Shown: positions 6,550 through 14,087 of the stretch, in pieces | Position numbering within the stretch: position 1 is the stretch's first letter | Layout of the letters: each line of letters begins with the position of its first letter | Assembly: GCA_005885015.1 (NCBI GenBank) | Contig: VAYG01000057.1 | Span: forward strand, 1-21,513 | Source of the DNA: Actinomycetota bacterium | Lineage (GTDB): Bacteria; Actinomycetota; UBA4738 | DNA length: 21,513 bases | Reading direction: 5' to 3' | Notes under the pieces: generated by a model | What the model saw: the letters and a program-made list of their open reading frames with translations, nothing else | What the model was told of the DNA's origin: nothing | The model's database searches: none | Made by a program: the position numbers and the translations under genes

Positions 6550-7662
6550 TCACCGAGTCCCGGCGGGGCCGGATGCCGAAGCCTCGACGGCCGGAGCGCC
6601 GGCGAAGAATCGTTCCACGGCGGTGGCCAGGGCCGCAGCGATCCGCTGTCGGAAGGACCCGTCGGCAAGGAGGCGTTCCTCTTCCGGGTTTGTGATGAAG
6701 CACGGCTCGACGTGGACGGCCGGCATCTGCGTCTCGCGGAGGATCGACAGCGACTTCGGGTGGGCCCCGCGGTCGGGGCGGCCCTCTCGGGCGAGCTCCT
6801 GCTGGATGAGCTCGGCCAGCCGACGGCCGGCTTGGGAATGCCACCCCTCGCGGCCGAAGTAGAAGCTGGACGCCCCCGAGGTAGCCGGGTCGTCATCGGT
6901 TCCGGCATGGATCGCGATCAGGACCTCGACACCGAGCTGGTTTGCCCTCGCGGCCCGCTCGCCCGCGGATGGATCCTCGTCTGCGCCGCGGAGGAGGAAG
7001 GGCACGGCGCCGCGCCGTCCCAGCTCGCCTGAGACCGCTTCAGAGAGCAGGATCGACAGGTCGGCCTCGGAGAGGCCACCCGGACCGGCCGTACCCGCGT
7101 CGCCCGGCCCATGGCCCGGGTCGATGGCGATACGAGCGCCCCGGATGCTCGCAGACAGGCGGCGGAGCGCCTCGGCCTCACGGACCTCGGCCCGACCGGG
7201 GCCTGGGCCGACCGGGCGGAGGCGGGAAAGCGCTTCCACGGTGGTGACCCCTACGATCCCGTCCGGCGGGAGGCCGACGTTGCGCTGGAACTCGTGGACC
7301 GCGCGGTCGGTTCGTTCGCCGAAGATGCCGTCCTCCCTGCCCGCGTCGAAGCCGAGGAGGTTCAGGCTGGCCTGGATGTCGCGGACGTCGTCGCCGCGGA
7401 AGTAGGGGTACCGGAGGTAGAGGATCCGGTCGCCCACCGAGTAGCCGGCCTCGACGAGCTCGCCCCACGTGTGCTCGTCGACCACGCCGTTGACGATGAG
7501 GTGCCGGCGCTCCTGGAAGCGGCGGACCGCCCGCTCGGTCGCTTCACCGAACCACGCGTGCTCGGAGGGGTCGATCGGGTAGCCGAGGGAGCCCAGCCGC
7601 GTCTGGATGTCGAGTACCGCCTCTCCCCGGGCGCCGCGAGCGAGGGTCTCCATCACGAGCAT
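6550..7662 (-). CDS. cwlM: CwlM-like N-acetylmuramoyl-L-alanine amidase family protein
   Basis: A 370-residue protein with two peptidoglycan-binding domains (about 5-70 and 85-148) and an Amidase_3 domain (about 175-355). The zinc and catalytic positions seem kept: H184 in DPGHG, E199, H252 in AIHAG and E319 in VHVEPCF. It has no signal peptide or membrane segment, so it should be cytoplasmic. That fits M. tuberculosis CwlM, a cytoplasmic regulator of MurA that sits at the same place beside trx and parB. Whether this protein hydrolyses peptidoglycan or regulates precursor synthesis cannot be decided from sequence. The start is ATG 7662; ATG 7653 is possible. It follows trxA by 31 bp and may share its transcript. 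Confidence 0.88.
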   Translation of the reverse strand: MLVMETLARGARGEAVLDIQTRLGSLGYPIDPSEHAWFGEATERAVRRFQERRHLIVNGVVDEHTWGELVEAGYSVGDRILYLRYPYFRGDDVRDIQASLNLLGFDAGREDGIFGERTDRAVHEFQRNVGLPPDGIVGVTTVEALSRLRPVGPGPGRAEVREAEALRRLSASIRGARIAIDPGHGPGDAGTAGPGGLSEADLSILLSEAVSGELGRRGAVPFLLRGADEDPSAGERAARANQLGVEVLIAIHAGTDDDPATSGASSFYFGREGWHSQAGRRLAELIQQELAREGRPDRGAHPKSLSILRETQMPAVHVEPCFITNPEEERLLADGSFRQRIAAALATAVERFFAGAPAVEASASGPAGTR

Positions 7663-7693
7663 TCTGACGGGCCGGAGAGCCCGCGGCCGGGAG

Positions 7694-8026
7694 TCAGGCC
7701 GCGATGTGCGGGGTGATCTCGCGCAGGATGGCTTCCTTGCCCCGGGCGCCCACGACGCGAGCCTCTTCCTTGCCGTCCTTGAAGAAGATGAGCGTCGGTA
7801 TGCTCATCACGCCGTACTTCCTGGTGGTCTCGGGATTGTCGTCCACGTTGAGCTTGGCGGCGGTCAGGCTGTTCGCGTGATCGCGGGCGATGGCCTCCAC
7901 GATGGGGGAGACCATGTGGCAGGGGACGCACCATTCGGCCCAGAAGTCGACCAGCACGGGCCGGTCCGACCCCAGGACCATGGTCTCGAAGTCGCCGTCC
8001 GTCACCTGTATGATGTTATCGCTCAT
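7694..8026 (-). CDS. trxA: Thioredoxin with an unusual WCVPC active site
   Basis: A 110-residue single-domain thioredoxin that reduces protein disulphides and is recharged by thioredoxin reductase. The redox site is C33/C36 within AEWCVPCHMV; the usual Gly after the first Cys is Val34. The cis-proline P77 in MSIPTLIFFKDG and the rest of the fold are normal, and length matches the family. There is no signal peptide. A GGAAGG ribosome binding site lies about 9 nt before ATG 8026. In mycobacteria trxB and trxC are adjacent; here an M23 peptidase and a reductase gene separate this gene from trxB. Confidence 0.95.
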   Translation of the reverse strand: MSDNIIQVTDGDFETMVLGSDRPVLVDFWAEWCVPCHMVSPIVEAIARDHANSLTAAKLNVDDNPETTRKYGVMSIPTLIFFKDGKEEARVVGARGKEAILREITPHIAA

Positions 8027-8058
8027 TGCGTAAGTCCTTCCCTTGCCTCACCCGAGCG

Positions 8059-8073
8059 TCTCCCCTTGGGAGA
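8059..8073. other. Small perfect hairpin in the trxA leader
   Basis: TCTCCC and GGGAGA form a 6-bp perfect stem around a three-base loop, 33-47 bp before the trxA start. On the minus strand no T run follows, so it is not a standard terminator. It may protect or attenuate the message between the M23 gene and trxA, or be chance. Confidence 0.3.
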
Positions 8074-8086
8074 AAAGGCGCTCTTG

Positions 8087-8149
8087 AACGCATGAACGCG
8101 GCTATCTTGAGGCTTTATTCCCCGGCTGGCCAGGGCAAACGCATGAACG
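8087..8149. repeat. Pair of 12-bp direct repeats between trxA and the M23 gene
   Basis: AACGCATGAACG is present at 8087-8098 and again at 8138-8149, 51 bp apart. The second copy is inside the 3' end of the M23 coding region and the first is beyond its stop. The repeat could reflect a local duplication. I see no transposon features. Confidence 0.55.
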
Positions 8150-8891
8150 TACGCGCCGCCGCGCTCTCCCACGCCGCCCGTCGCCCCGCGACGGCGAGCC
8201 GGTCGAGGCGGGCCTGCCGCTCCTCCGTCGTGCGAACCATAACAGCGTACAGGGACACGAGTGTGGGATATGGGTTGATCCATTCCGGACCGAGCTCGAG
8301 GCCGAAGTGCAGATGGGGTGGAAACTCGTCCCGGTGGCCGGGGGGCCCGTACCCGGTGTTGCCCACGCGGCCGAGGATGGTCCCGGCTGACACCGGTTCC
8401 CCCACCCGGATCCCCGGAGCGATCGCCGAGAGGTGGGCGTAGAGGTAATACAGGCCGTCGATGCCGCGCACCCCCACCCGGGTCCCCGAATAGAACGTCC
8501 AGCCCAGGTTCTCCACCGTGCCCGGCGCCATCGATACGATGGGTGTCCCTCGTTCCGCCGTGATGTCGATCCCCTCGTGCACCCCGATCAGCCGCCATGT
8601 CCCGTTGACCAGCCGGAGACGCGGAGCGTGCCAGTTGTTGGGGAACTCCAGCAGCGAGAGGAAGTTCGACCGCGCGACCGGGAAGGTCTTCCCTCCCGAG
8701 ATCACCGGGGCGTAGAAGCCCGGCGAGCCCCGGAGCGCGGACACCGCGGCGGTGGCGTCTCGGGGAATGAGAGGACTCGACCGGCGGGAGCCCGGCGGGC
8801 CAGGCGCAGCCGGGGCCGACCCCAGGACCGCGAGAAGCAGGAGTGCCGGAAACCGGCGGCGGTGGCCGGGTACGTCGGAGCGTCGGGGCAC
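8115..8891 (-). CDS. Secreted M23-family metallopeptidase (LytM-like)
   Basis: A 258-residue protein with an N-terminal Arg-rich stretch and a hydrophobic segment (about 15-30) ending in small residues, a likely signal peptide. The M23 domain spans about 85-215. Zinc ligands and catalytic histidines are visible as H105/D109 (HEGIDI), H153 (YAHLS) and H193-x-H195 (HLHFG). Such enzymes cut peptide cross-links of peptidoglycan outside the membrane, or act as inactive activators; all key residues here suggest activity. The start is GTG 8891. It precedes trxA on the same strand with an 88-bp gap. This gene is not in the mycobacterial version of the cluster. Confidence 0.88.
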   Translation of the reverse strand: MPRRSDVPGHRRRFPALLLLAVLGSAPAAPGPPGSRRSSPLIPRDATAAVSALRGSPGFYAPVISGGKTFPVARSNFLSLLEFPNNWHAPRLRLVNGTWRLIGVHEGIDITAERGTPIVSMAPGTVENLGWTFYSGTRVGVRGIDGLYYLYAHLSAIAPGIRVGEPVSAGTILGRVGNTGYGPPGHRDEFPPHLHFGLELGPEWINPYPTLVSLYAVMVRTTEERQARLDRLAVAGRRAAWESAAARTFMRLPWPAGE

Positions 8892-9163
8892 CGACCCAGT
8901 GTATGGCGGGGCACGCGCCTTCGGTGTCTGGCCGGCTAGTTGTAGTCACCCACGAAGGTGTTGACATGAGGAGAGCCTCGGCAGAAGGCTGGTGGTGGAG
9001 CGGGTGCTCGTCCTGGGTTGGACCCAGGCGTCCACCCCTCCGGACTCACGGCTGTGACAACGTCGGTGGGAACTACAGCTAGCCCAGGGATCCCGCGAGC
9101 CGCGATGAGTCCTGCGGCGTCCGGCGGTCGTATTGTCGAGCCCGTTACCGAGGAGGACTTCTG
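8892..9163. other. Divergent intergenic region between M23 and reductase genes
   Basis: This 272-bp gap should hold both promoters. A TTGACA hexamer lies at about 8960 on the plus strand but lacks a good -10 partner. A hairpin is at 9012-9028. Just before the reductase gene a GAGGAGG ribosome binding site occurs at about 9150. I see no supported gene. Confidence 0.4.
9012..9028. other. Perfect 7-bp stem with a three-base loop
   Basis: CCTGGGT (9012-9018) pairs with ACCCAGG (9022-9028) around TGG. It is a compact, stable stem in the M23/reductase gap. It lacks a T tract, so it may be a hairpin-only terminator, an operator or a chance palindrome. Confidence 0.35.
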
Positions 9164-9727
9164 ATGCGCAGCGTGACCTATTCGATGGGCGTCTCACTTG
9201 ACGGCTACATCGCCGGGCCGGACGGCGGCTTCGACTGGACGGCGCCCGACGAGGAGGTATTTCGCTTCTGGATCGACGAGATCCGACAGGTCGGCGTCCA
9301 CCTGCTGGGACGACGGCTGTACGAGACGATGCTGTACTGGGAGACCGCCGACCAGGATCCATCGCTCGACGACGCAGAGCTCGAGTGGGCCGCGCTCTGG
9401 AAGCCGCTCCCGAAGGTGGTGTTCTCCACCACGCTCTCGGCGGTGCAGGGCAATGCCCGCCTCGCCTCCGTTGGCCTGGCGGAGGAGATCGAGCGGTTGC
9501 GAGCCGAGCCGGGGGAGGGCGACATCGCGATCGGCGGCGCGACTCTCGCCGCTGAGGCGGCCGCGTTGGGTCTGATCGACGAGTACCGGGCCATGGTCTA
9601 CCCGGTGCTGGTTGGCGGTGGCATTCCGTTCTTTCCCCAGCGCGAGCGCCGGGTGGATCTCGAACTCGTCGAGACCCGCACCTTCAGCTCGAGAGTCGTC
9701 TACCTCCGCTACCGCGTGGCGCGCTAG
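9164..9727 (+). CDS. Dihydrofolate reductase family protein (RibD C-terminal domain type)
   Basis: A 187-residue protein of the RibD_C/DHFR-like fold, which binds NADPH. It begins VTYSMGVSLDGYIAGPDGGFDW, the usual start of the YwjB/YyaP-like group. LLGRRLYETM is at about 43-52. The cofactor-binding GGATLAAEAAALGLIDEY is at about 125-142, followed by YPVLVGGGIPFF. The substrate of this group is generally unknown; it should not be read as true folate DHFR. GAGGAGG seven bases before ATG 9164 fixes the start. It is the only plus-strand gene between 6387 and 19941, and it separates trxB from the trxA side, which suggests insertion into the ancestral cluster. Confidence 0.9.
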   Translation: MRSVTYSMGVSLDGYIAGPDGGFDWTAPDEEVFRFWIDEIRQVGVHLLGRRLYETMLYWETADQDPSLDDAELEWAALWKPLPKVVFSTTLSAVQGNARLASVGLAEEIERLRAEPGEGDIAIGGATLAAEAAALGLIDEYRAMVYPVLVGGGIPFFPQRERRVDLELVETRTFSSRVVYLRYRVAR

Positions 9728-9750
9728 CCCTAGGCGCCCGGATGAGAGCG

Positions 9751-10637
9751 CTAGTGGCCCAGGGCCTCCAGGAAGCGTTCGGCGTCCATGGCGGCCTTGC
9801 ATCCCATGCCGGCGGCGGTGATCGCCTGGCGGTAGACGAAATCGACCACGTCCCCGGCGGCGAACACGCCCTCGACGCTCGTCCTGGTGCCCGGCTCCTC
9901 CACCACGATGTACCCGTTGCGCATCTCGAGCTGTCCCTCGAACAACGATGTGTTCGGGGTGTGGCCGATGGCGACGAAGACCCCCCCGGTGGGGATCTCG
10001 TCGACCTCCTCGGTCTTGACGTTCCGAACCCGGGCCCCGCTGACCTGACCGTCCCCGAGGATCTCCTCCACCACCGAGTCCCACACGAAATCGATCTTGT
10101 CCTGGGCGAACGCTCGATCCTGCATGATCTTCGAGGCTCGGAGGGAGTCGCGGCGGTGGATCACCGTGACCTTCGTAGCGAACCGGGTCAAGAACAGGGC
10201 CTCTTCGATCGCGGAGTCTCCACCGCCCACGACGATGAGCTCCTGCCCGCGGAAGAAGAAGCCGTCGCACGTGGCGCAGGTGGACAGGCCATGGCCGATG
10301 AGGTGCTCCTCGGCGGGCAGCCCGAGCATGAGGGACTGGGCGCCGGTGGAGACGATGACGGAGCGGGCCAGGTAACCCGGGTGGCCTCCTGATGGAGGAC
10401 TTCCGCCTCGAACCGCGCGGCCTGCTTCTCCATCCTCTCCATCAGCTCGGGTCCGAGGATCGCATCGGGGAACCCGGGGAAGTTCTCGACCTCCGTGGTT
10501 AGCATGAGCTGGCCGCCGGCGTCGATCCCCTTGAGGACCAACGGGCGAAGGTTGGCCCGGGCCGCGTACAGCGCCGCGGTGAGCCCGGCCGGGCCGGAGC
10601 CCAGTACCACGACGCTTCGTTCCTCCACGGACGCCAT
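9751..10637 (-). pseudogene. trxB: Thioredoxin reductase, frameshifted by an apparent internal deletion
   Basis: TrxB uses NADPH and FAD to reduce thioredoxin. From ATG 10637 the first 85 or so residues are normal: FAD loop GSGPAGLTAALYAAR, then GGQLMLTTEVENFPGF. After ...HQEATRV the frame changes near 10376-10384. The next frame resumes at YLARSVIVSTGAQ and is intact: redox motif CATCDGFFF, NADP loop GGGDSAIEEA, and C-terminal FAD site GVFAAGDVVD ending at the stop 9751. Compared with the family about 13-15 residues of the beta-strand linker are absent. The total length of 887 bp implies a missing length of 3n+1 bases. All catalytic motifs survive, so the source gene was functional until recently or the sequence is in error. 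Confidence 0.9.
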
Positions 10638-10723
10638 TTTCCCATAGCAACGACAACGGCTCTGCGGCTGTTCCGGCGCGGCGGAGCCCTTCCTGCGGGA
10701 TCGTGTCCCGGCCGGGTCCCGGA

Positions 10724-11557
10724 TCAGAGGGACTGTTTCGCGGAGTACAGGGGGAGGCAGTCCTGCCTGCCGACCACGACCATCATGAAGTTCAGGCGGG
10801 TCCCGGGAACGTAGAACCCACCGACGTACGCCGGGCTGCCCTGGAACGTGGCGGCCTCCAGGTAGAGCGGCTTCGCGCCGGCGGAGAGCCCGGCGCCGCG
10901 GCGAAGACAGTCGAGTGCGATGGGGACGGCGAACTCGGCTCCCTGCCCTGCCCTGGGCCTTCCGTTCACATCGAAGGTGGGGACCGGGGAATGGGAGGCC
11001 GAAGCCATGTCGCCCGCGCGAGCCAGGGCCTTGTTCTGCCCGGCCAGCCGACGGGCCAGGGCGTTGACGGAGGCCACGGTGTAGTTGGCTCCCGTGTCGA
11101 CGAGTCCCTGCTCGGCTGGGGCCGGGGCAGCGGTTGGCACCGCCGCCCCCCGGGCCTTCAGAGCATTGCCACCACCTCGCAGCGCGAGGGGAACCGCCAC
11201 CAGCCCCGCGATCACAGCAACCACCGCCGCGGCCGCCAGCGCAGGCACCCAGGAGGCCCGGCGGACCCGGGCTGGAGGGCGAACCACTTCGCCGTCGCCC
11301 CCCACTTCCTCGACCGGGCGGAGCGCGGCGCGGCGAAGGCCGGCCACGCCGGTCTCGGCCAGGCCGGGGGGCTCGACCTCCGTGAGCGAGGCCATCGCCA
11401 GGCGACCCGCCGTGGCGAGTTCGATCTCCTCGCGGCAGCGGCTGCAGGCCGCGAGGTGGGCCTCGGCCTCGGCCCGCTCGGCGGGCGTAGCGGAGCCGTC
11501 GACGTAGCCCACCAGCAGCTCGTCGGGATGGTCGCGGGGATCGGTGTGGTCGCTCAT
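10724..11557 (-). CDS. Zinc-binding anti-sigma factor, membrane-anchored (RsmA-like)
   Basis: A 277-residue protein. A cytoplasmic anti-sigma zinc finger is at about 10-60 with H34, C38 and C41 in HLAACSRC. A membrane segment follows at about 103-126 (WVPALAAAAVVAVIAGLVAVPLAL). The external domain of about 150 residues has no family I recognise; it contains two cysteines in DCLR and QDCLP that might form a disulphide. It should hold the adjacent sigma factor at the membrane until an envelope or redox signal arrives. ATG 11557 overlaps the sigma stop in ATGA. It corresponds in position to the anti-SigM gene of mycobacteria, just before trxB. Confidence 0.85.
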   Translation of the reverse strand: MSDHTDPRDHPDELLVGYVDGSATPAERAEAEAHLAACSRCREEIELATAGRLAMASLTEVEPPGLAETGVAGLRRAALRPVEEVGGDGEVVRPPARVRRASWVPALAAAAVVAVIAGLVAVPLALRGGGNALKARGAAVPTAAPAPAEQGLVDTGANYTVASVNALARRLAGQNKALARAGDMASASHSPVPTFDVNGRPRAGQGAEFAVPIALDCLRRGAGLSAGAKPLYLEAATFQGSPAYVGGFYVPGTRLNFMMVVVGRQDCLPLYSAKQSL

Positions 11558-12106
11558 GGGGTCGGTGGCTTGGACGGGGAGTGAAGGGGCCGAGGTTCCC
11601 CTGGCGCCGACGCAGCGAGGGCCCGGCCCAGGGCCACCCGGCCCCGGTGGAGCCGCGACTTGACGGTGCCGACGGGAACCTCGAGCGCGGCGGCGATCTC
11701 CTCCAGCGGCATGTCCTGGAGCTCGTGCATGATCAGGGCCGCCCGGAACTCCTGCGGGACCGCTTGGAGCATCGGGTGCGGGATGGATCTCGAACGGCTC
11801 GTCGTCCAGGCTCTTCGTGTCGTGGCGGCGACGGAGGCTGTCGTAACAGGCGTTGATCGCGATCCGGTGCAGCCACGTGGCGAACTGGGATTCACCGCGA
11901 AACCGGTCGAGGTGCCGGAAGCACGAGAGGAAGGCGTCCTGGGTGGCGTCGCGGGCGTCCTCGGCGTTGCCGAGCATCCGGTAGGCGAGGTTGTAGACGC
12001 GCCGCTCGTGCCGTTGCATCAGGCGGGCGAACGCCTGCTCGTCACCACCCCGGGCCCGCCGGACCAGCTCCGCGTCCGCCGGGTCCGGACCCTGTGGGGC
12101 GCTCAC
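11554..12106 (-). pseudogene. sigM: SigM-like ECF RNA polymerase sigma factor, frameshifted by an apparent deletion
   Basis: Group IV sigma factors direct RNA polymerase to stress promoters. From GTG 12106 (overlapping the kinase stop) region 2 is clear: AYRMLGNAEDARDATQDAFL, then GESQFATWLHRIAINACYDSL. After LDDEPFEI the frame shifts near 11771-11788. The second frame gives region 4: VPQEFRAALIMHELQDMPLEEIAAAL, then VPVGTVKSRLHRGR, ending at 11554. The linker is about 10-14 residues shorter than in SigM-type proteins, and the 553-bp length requires 3n+2 missing bases. As written, the region-2 frame stays open into the anti-sigma gene, so translation would give an odd fusion. Symbol by synteny and sequence type only. 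Confidence 0.85.
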
Positions 12107-13623
12107 GCCGGTCCCTGGACCGCGACCTCGGCCACCTCGGCAGCGAATCGCCCCGCATCGGGCGCGAGCTGGGTGATCCAGATGAGCAGTCCCGGCGTCC
12201 GGACCGGCTTCAAGTCGATGCTCACCCGCCCGGAGCTCATTCGAAAGGAGGTGGTGCCGTCCTTGGATGCCAGCGGTTCGGAGGGGCGGCCGAGCGGACC
12301 GGATCGGAGCTCGAAGCTCCAGCCCGGGATGGAGCTCCTGATCAGGATGCGGGAGACCTCGCGGTCGCGGCCGAGGTCGATCCAGAGTCCCACGCCGTCC
12401 TTCAGGCGCCCGAAGTCGGCGGTGCTGTAGTGGTCGGTCTTCCATCCGGTGGCGGGGTCGCCGTCGATGGCGAGACGAGCCTGCTCCGGGTTCTCCATGT
12501 GGTCGGCACCCTCGGGATCGAAGTCGTGGGCCCCCACCGCCAGGATCCGAGCGAGGCCACCGGTCGCGCCAGTGCCCGCGTTCGGGGCGGCCCGTACGCC
12601 CAAGGGGCCGCCGATCTCGAGCCTGCCCAGTGCCAGGCCAGCGGCAATCGCCCCGACGGCCAGGAGGATGAGGATCAGGGGCACCAGCATCCAGGAGCGG
12701 AAGGCGGATCCCCGGGCCGGCTCGGACTCGTCGATCGCGCCCGTGTGCGCCCGCTGGGACACGGACAGGACCCGGGTCGCCCGGGCTTCCCGCCCAACGG
12801 CCCGCTCGAGGACGGCCCGCATGGCCTGGGCCGAGGGGAACCGGTCCTCCGCGCGGCGCGCCATGGATCGAAGGACCACGCTCTCTACCCCGCGGGGGAT
12901 CCCCGGCCGGACCGCGCGGGGAGGGAGGGGGTCGGTGGTCAGGCGCATCATGGCCGTGGCTACATCGTTCGGCCCTTCGAAGGGCGGCCGTCCTGTCAGC
13001 GTCTCGTACATCACTGCCCCGGCCGAGTAGAGGTCGGATCGAGCGTCCACCTCCCTGCCTTCCACCTGTTCCGGGGAGATGTACCGAACCGTGCCGAGCA
13101 ACGATCCTGTCGTGGTCAGCTTGCCGCCCGCGAACGCGGCCTTGGCGATGCCGAAGTCCGTAACCTTCACCGGGCGTCCGCCGTCACCCACCAGGACGTT
13201 CCCCGGCTTCACGTCCCGGTGGACCAACCCGCTCTCGTGCGCGTAGGCCAGCGCGTCGAGGACCGGGAGGACGATGGCCACCGACTCGGCCGCCGGGAGC
13301 CAGCCTCGCTGGTCGAGGACGTTCCGGAGCGATGGCCCGGCGAAGTGCTCCATGACGATGTATCGGGTGCCGTCCTCCAGGCCCGTGTCGTACACGCTGA
13401 TGATGGAGGGATGCGTGAGGCGCGCCGCGGCGATCGCCTCCCTTTGGAACCGCTCCGCCACGTCAGGGTCGCCGGCGAGATCGGACCGGAGAATCTTCAC
13501 GGCCACCCTCCGGGCCAGCACCTCGTCGCGGCCGCGCCATACCTCCGCCATGCCCCCGGTGGCGATGAGCTCTTCAAGAACGTACCGATCGGCGAGTCGA
13601 CGATCGGGCGCGACCGCCTCCAT
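12103..13623 (-). CDS. Transmembrane Ser/Thr protein kinase with an external discoidin-like domain
   Basis: A 506-residue PknB-type (Hanks) kinase. The kinase domain spans about 13-275. The catalytic lysine is K43 (VAVKIL), HRDVKPGN has D137, the DFG is at 156-158, and the activation loop has a TTT cluster before GTVRYISPEQ. The Gly-rich loop reads ATGGMAEV, lacking its first Gly. A juxtamembrane linker and a membrane helix (about 310-332) follow. An external domain of about 150 residues resembles F5/8 or discoidin carbohydrate-binding folds (FDPEGADHMENPEQARLAID, then WIDLG). In M. tuberculosis the MurJ protein MviN carries a pseudokinase plus external domain in one chain; here they form a separate, apparently active enzyme. 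The start ATG 13623 is chosen; GTG 13641 would add six residues. Confidence 0.9.
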   Translation of the reverse strand: MEAVAPDRRLADRYVLEELIATGGMAEVWRGRDEVLARRVAVKILRSDLAGDPDVAERFQREAIAAARLTHPSIISVYDTGLEDGTRYIVMEHFAGPSLRNVLDQRGWLPAAESVAIVLPVLDALAYAHESGLVHRDVKPGNVLVGDGGRPVKVTDFGIAKAAFAGGKLTTTGSLLGTVRYISPEQVEGREVDARSDLYSAGAVMYETLTGRPPFEGPNDVATAMMRLTTDPLPPRAVRPGIPRGVESVVLRSMARRAEDRFPSAQAMRAVLERAVGREARATRVLSVSQRAHTGAIDESEPARGSAFRSWMLVPLILILLAVGAIAAGLALGRLEIGGPLGVRAAPNAGTGATGGLARILAVGAHDFDPEGADHMENPEQARLAIDGDPATGWKTDHYSTADFGRLKDGVGLWIDLGRDREVSRILIRSSIPGWSFELRSGPLGRPSEPLASKDGTTSFRMSSGRVSIDLKPVRTPGLLIWITQLAPDAGRFAAEVAEVAVQGPA

Positions 13624-13652
13624 GCGGGCCAGTCTACCCACGGCCTTTGCGC

Positions 13653-14087
13653 CTATGAGGTGCGGACTTCGCTATCGGTCGCGCCCTGGGTGTTGAATCG
13701 TTTCAGGAAGCCGACGCGCTTCACCACGATGGTGCTGGCCAGCTTCTCGACGCGAACGGTAACCGTGCCGTCGCTGGCGACGCTGAAGTCGGTGACCCTC
13801 ACCGTCGGATCGACCTCGGCGGCGGCCTCGTACGCGTCGGACTTTGCCGCGTCCACTTTGTGGAGCCGGAAGTACGTATCGGCCCCTGCCTGTGCCGCGG
13901 CGCGAGCCACGCTCTCCGCTCGCACCTGTGCCGCGATCAGCTGGCCGCCGTCGTTGATCGCCAGGCCGATGACGAGCATCCCGAGCGCGGTCTGGATGAT
14001 CAGGGCTCGCACGTAGCCTCGTTCGTCGCCGAGGCGGCGCCGGATGGCCCGGGCCCTGACGAGCGCGCCGATGGCGGCGAGCCTCAT
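13653..14087 (-). CDS. TadE/TadG-like single-pass membrane protein
   Basis: A 144-residue protein. A basic N-terminus ends in DERGY, followed by a hydrophobic segment at about 27-44. Then comes an Ala-rich helix (about 45-72, DGGQLIAAQVRAESVARAAAQAGAD) typical of TadE/TadG-like pilus-assembly relatives. The C-terminal half is a small beta domain (TVRVTDFSVASDGTVTVRVE). Its role is unknown. ATG 14087 overlaps the murJ stop in ATGA, so it is translated with murJ, and it precedes the kinase by a few bases. No other pilus gene is visible, so an envelope role linked to MurJ or the kinase is an inference from position only. Confidence 0.75.
   Translation of the reverse strand: MRLAAIGALVRARAIRRRLGDERGYVRALIIQTALGMLVIGLAINDGGQLIAAQVRAESVARAAAQAGADTYFRLHKVDAAKSDAYEAAAEVDPTVRVTDFSVASDGTVTVRVEKLASTIVVKRVGFLKRFNTQGATDSEVRTS

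Noticed and set aside
5250..6908. 552-codon minus-strand frame across parB
   Set aside because: It is antisense to parA/parB, Pro/Arg-rich without domains, as expected in GC-rich DNA; parB is unmistakable on the other strand.
8087..8149. 12-bp direct repeats as a transposon target duplication or attachment site
   Set aside because: They are only 51 bp apart with no mobile gene or inverted ends between them.
8955..8990. TTGACA before the reductase gene as a full promoter
   Set aside because: No -10-like hexamer exists at 16-19 bp downstream, and it is about 200 bp from the start codon.
12094..14016. 640-codon plus-strand frame opposite the kinase
   Set aside because: Antisense shadow of the kinase and TadE-like genes; no recognisable motif.
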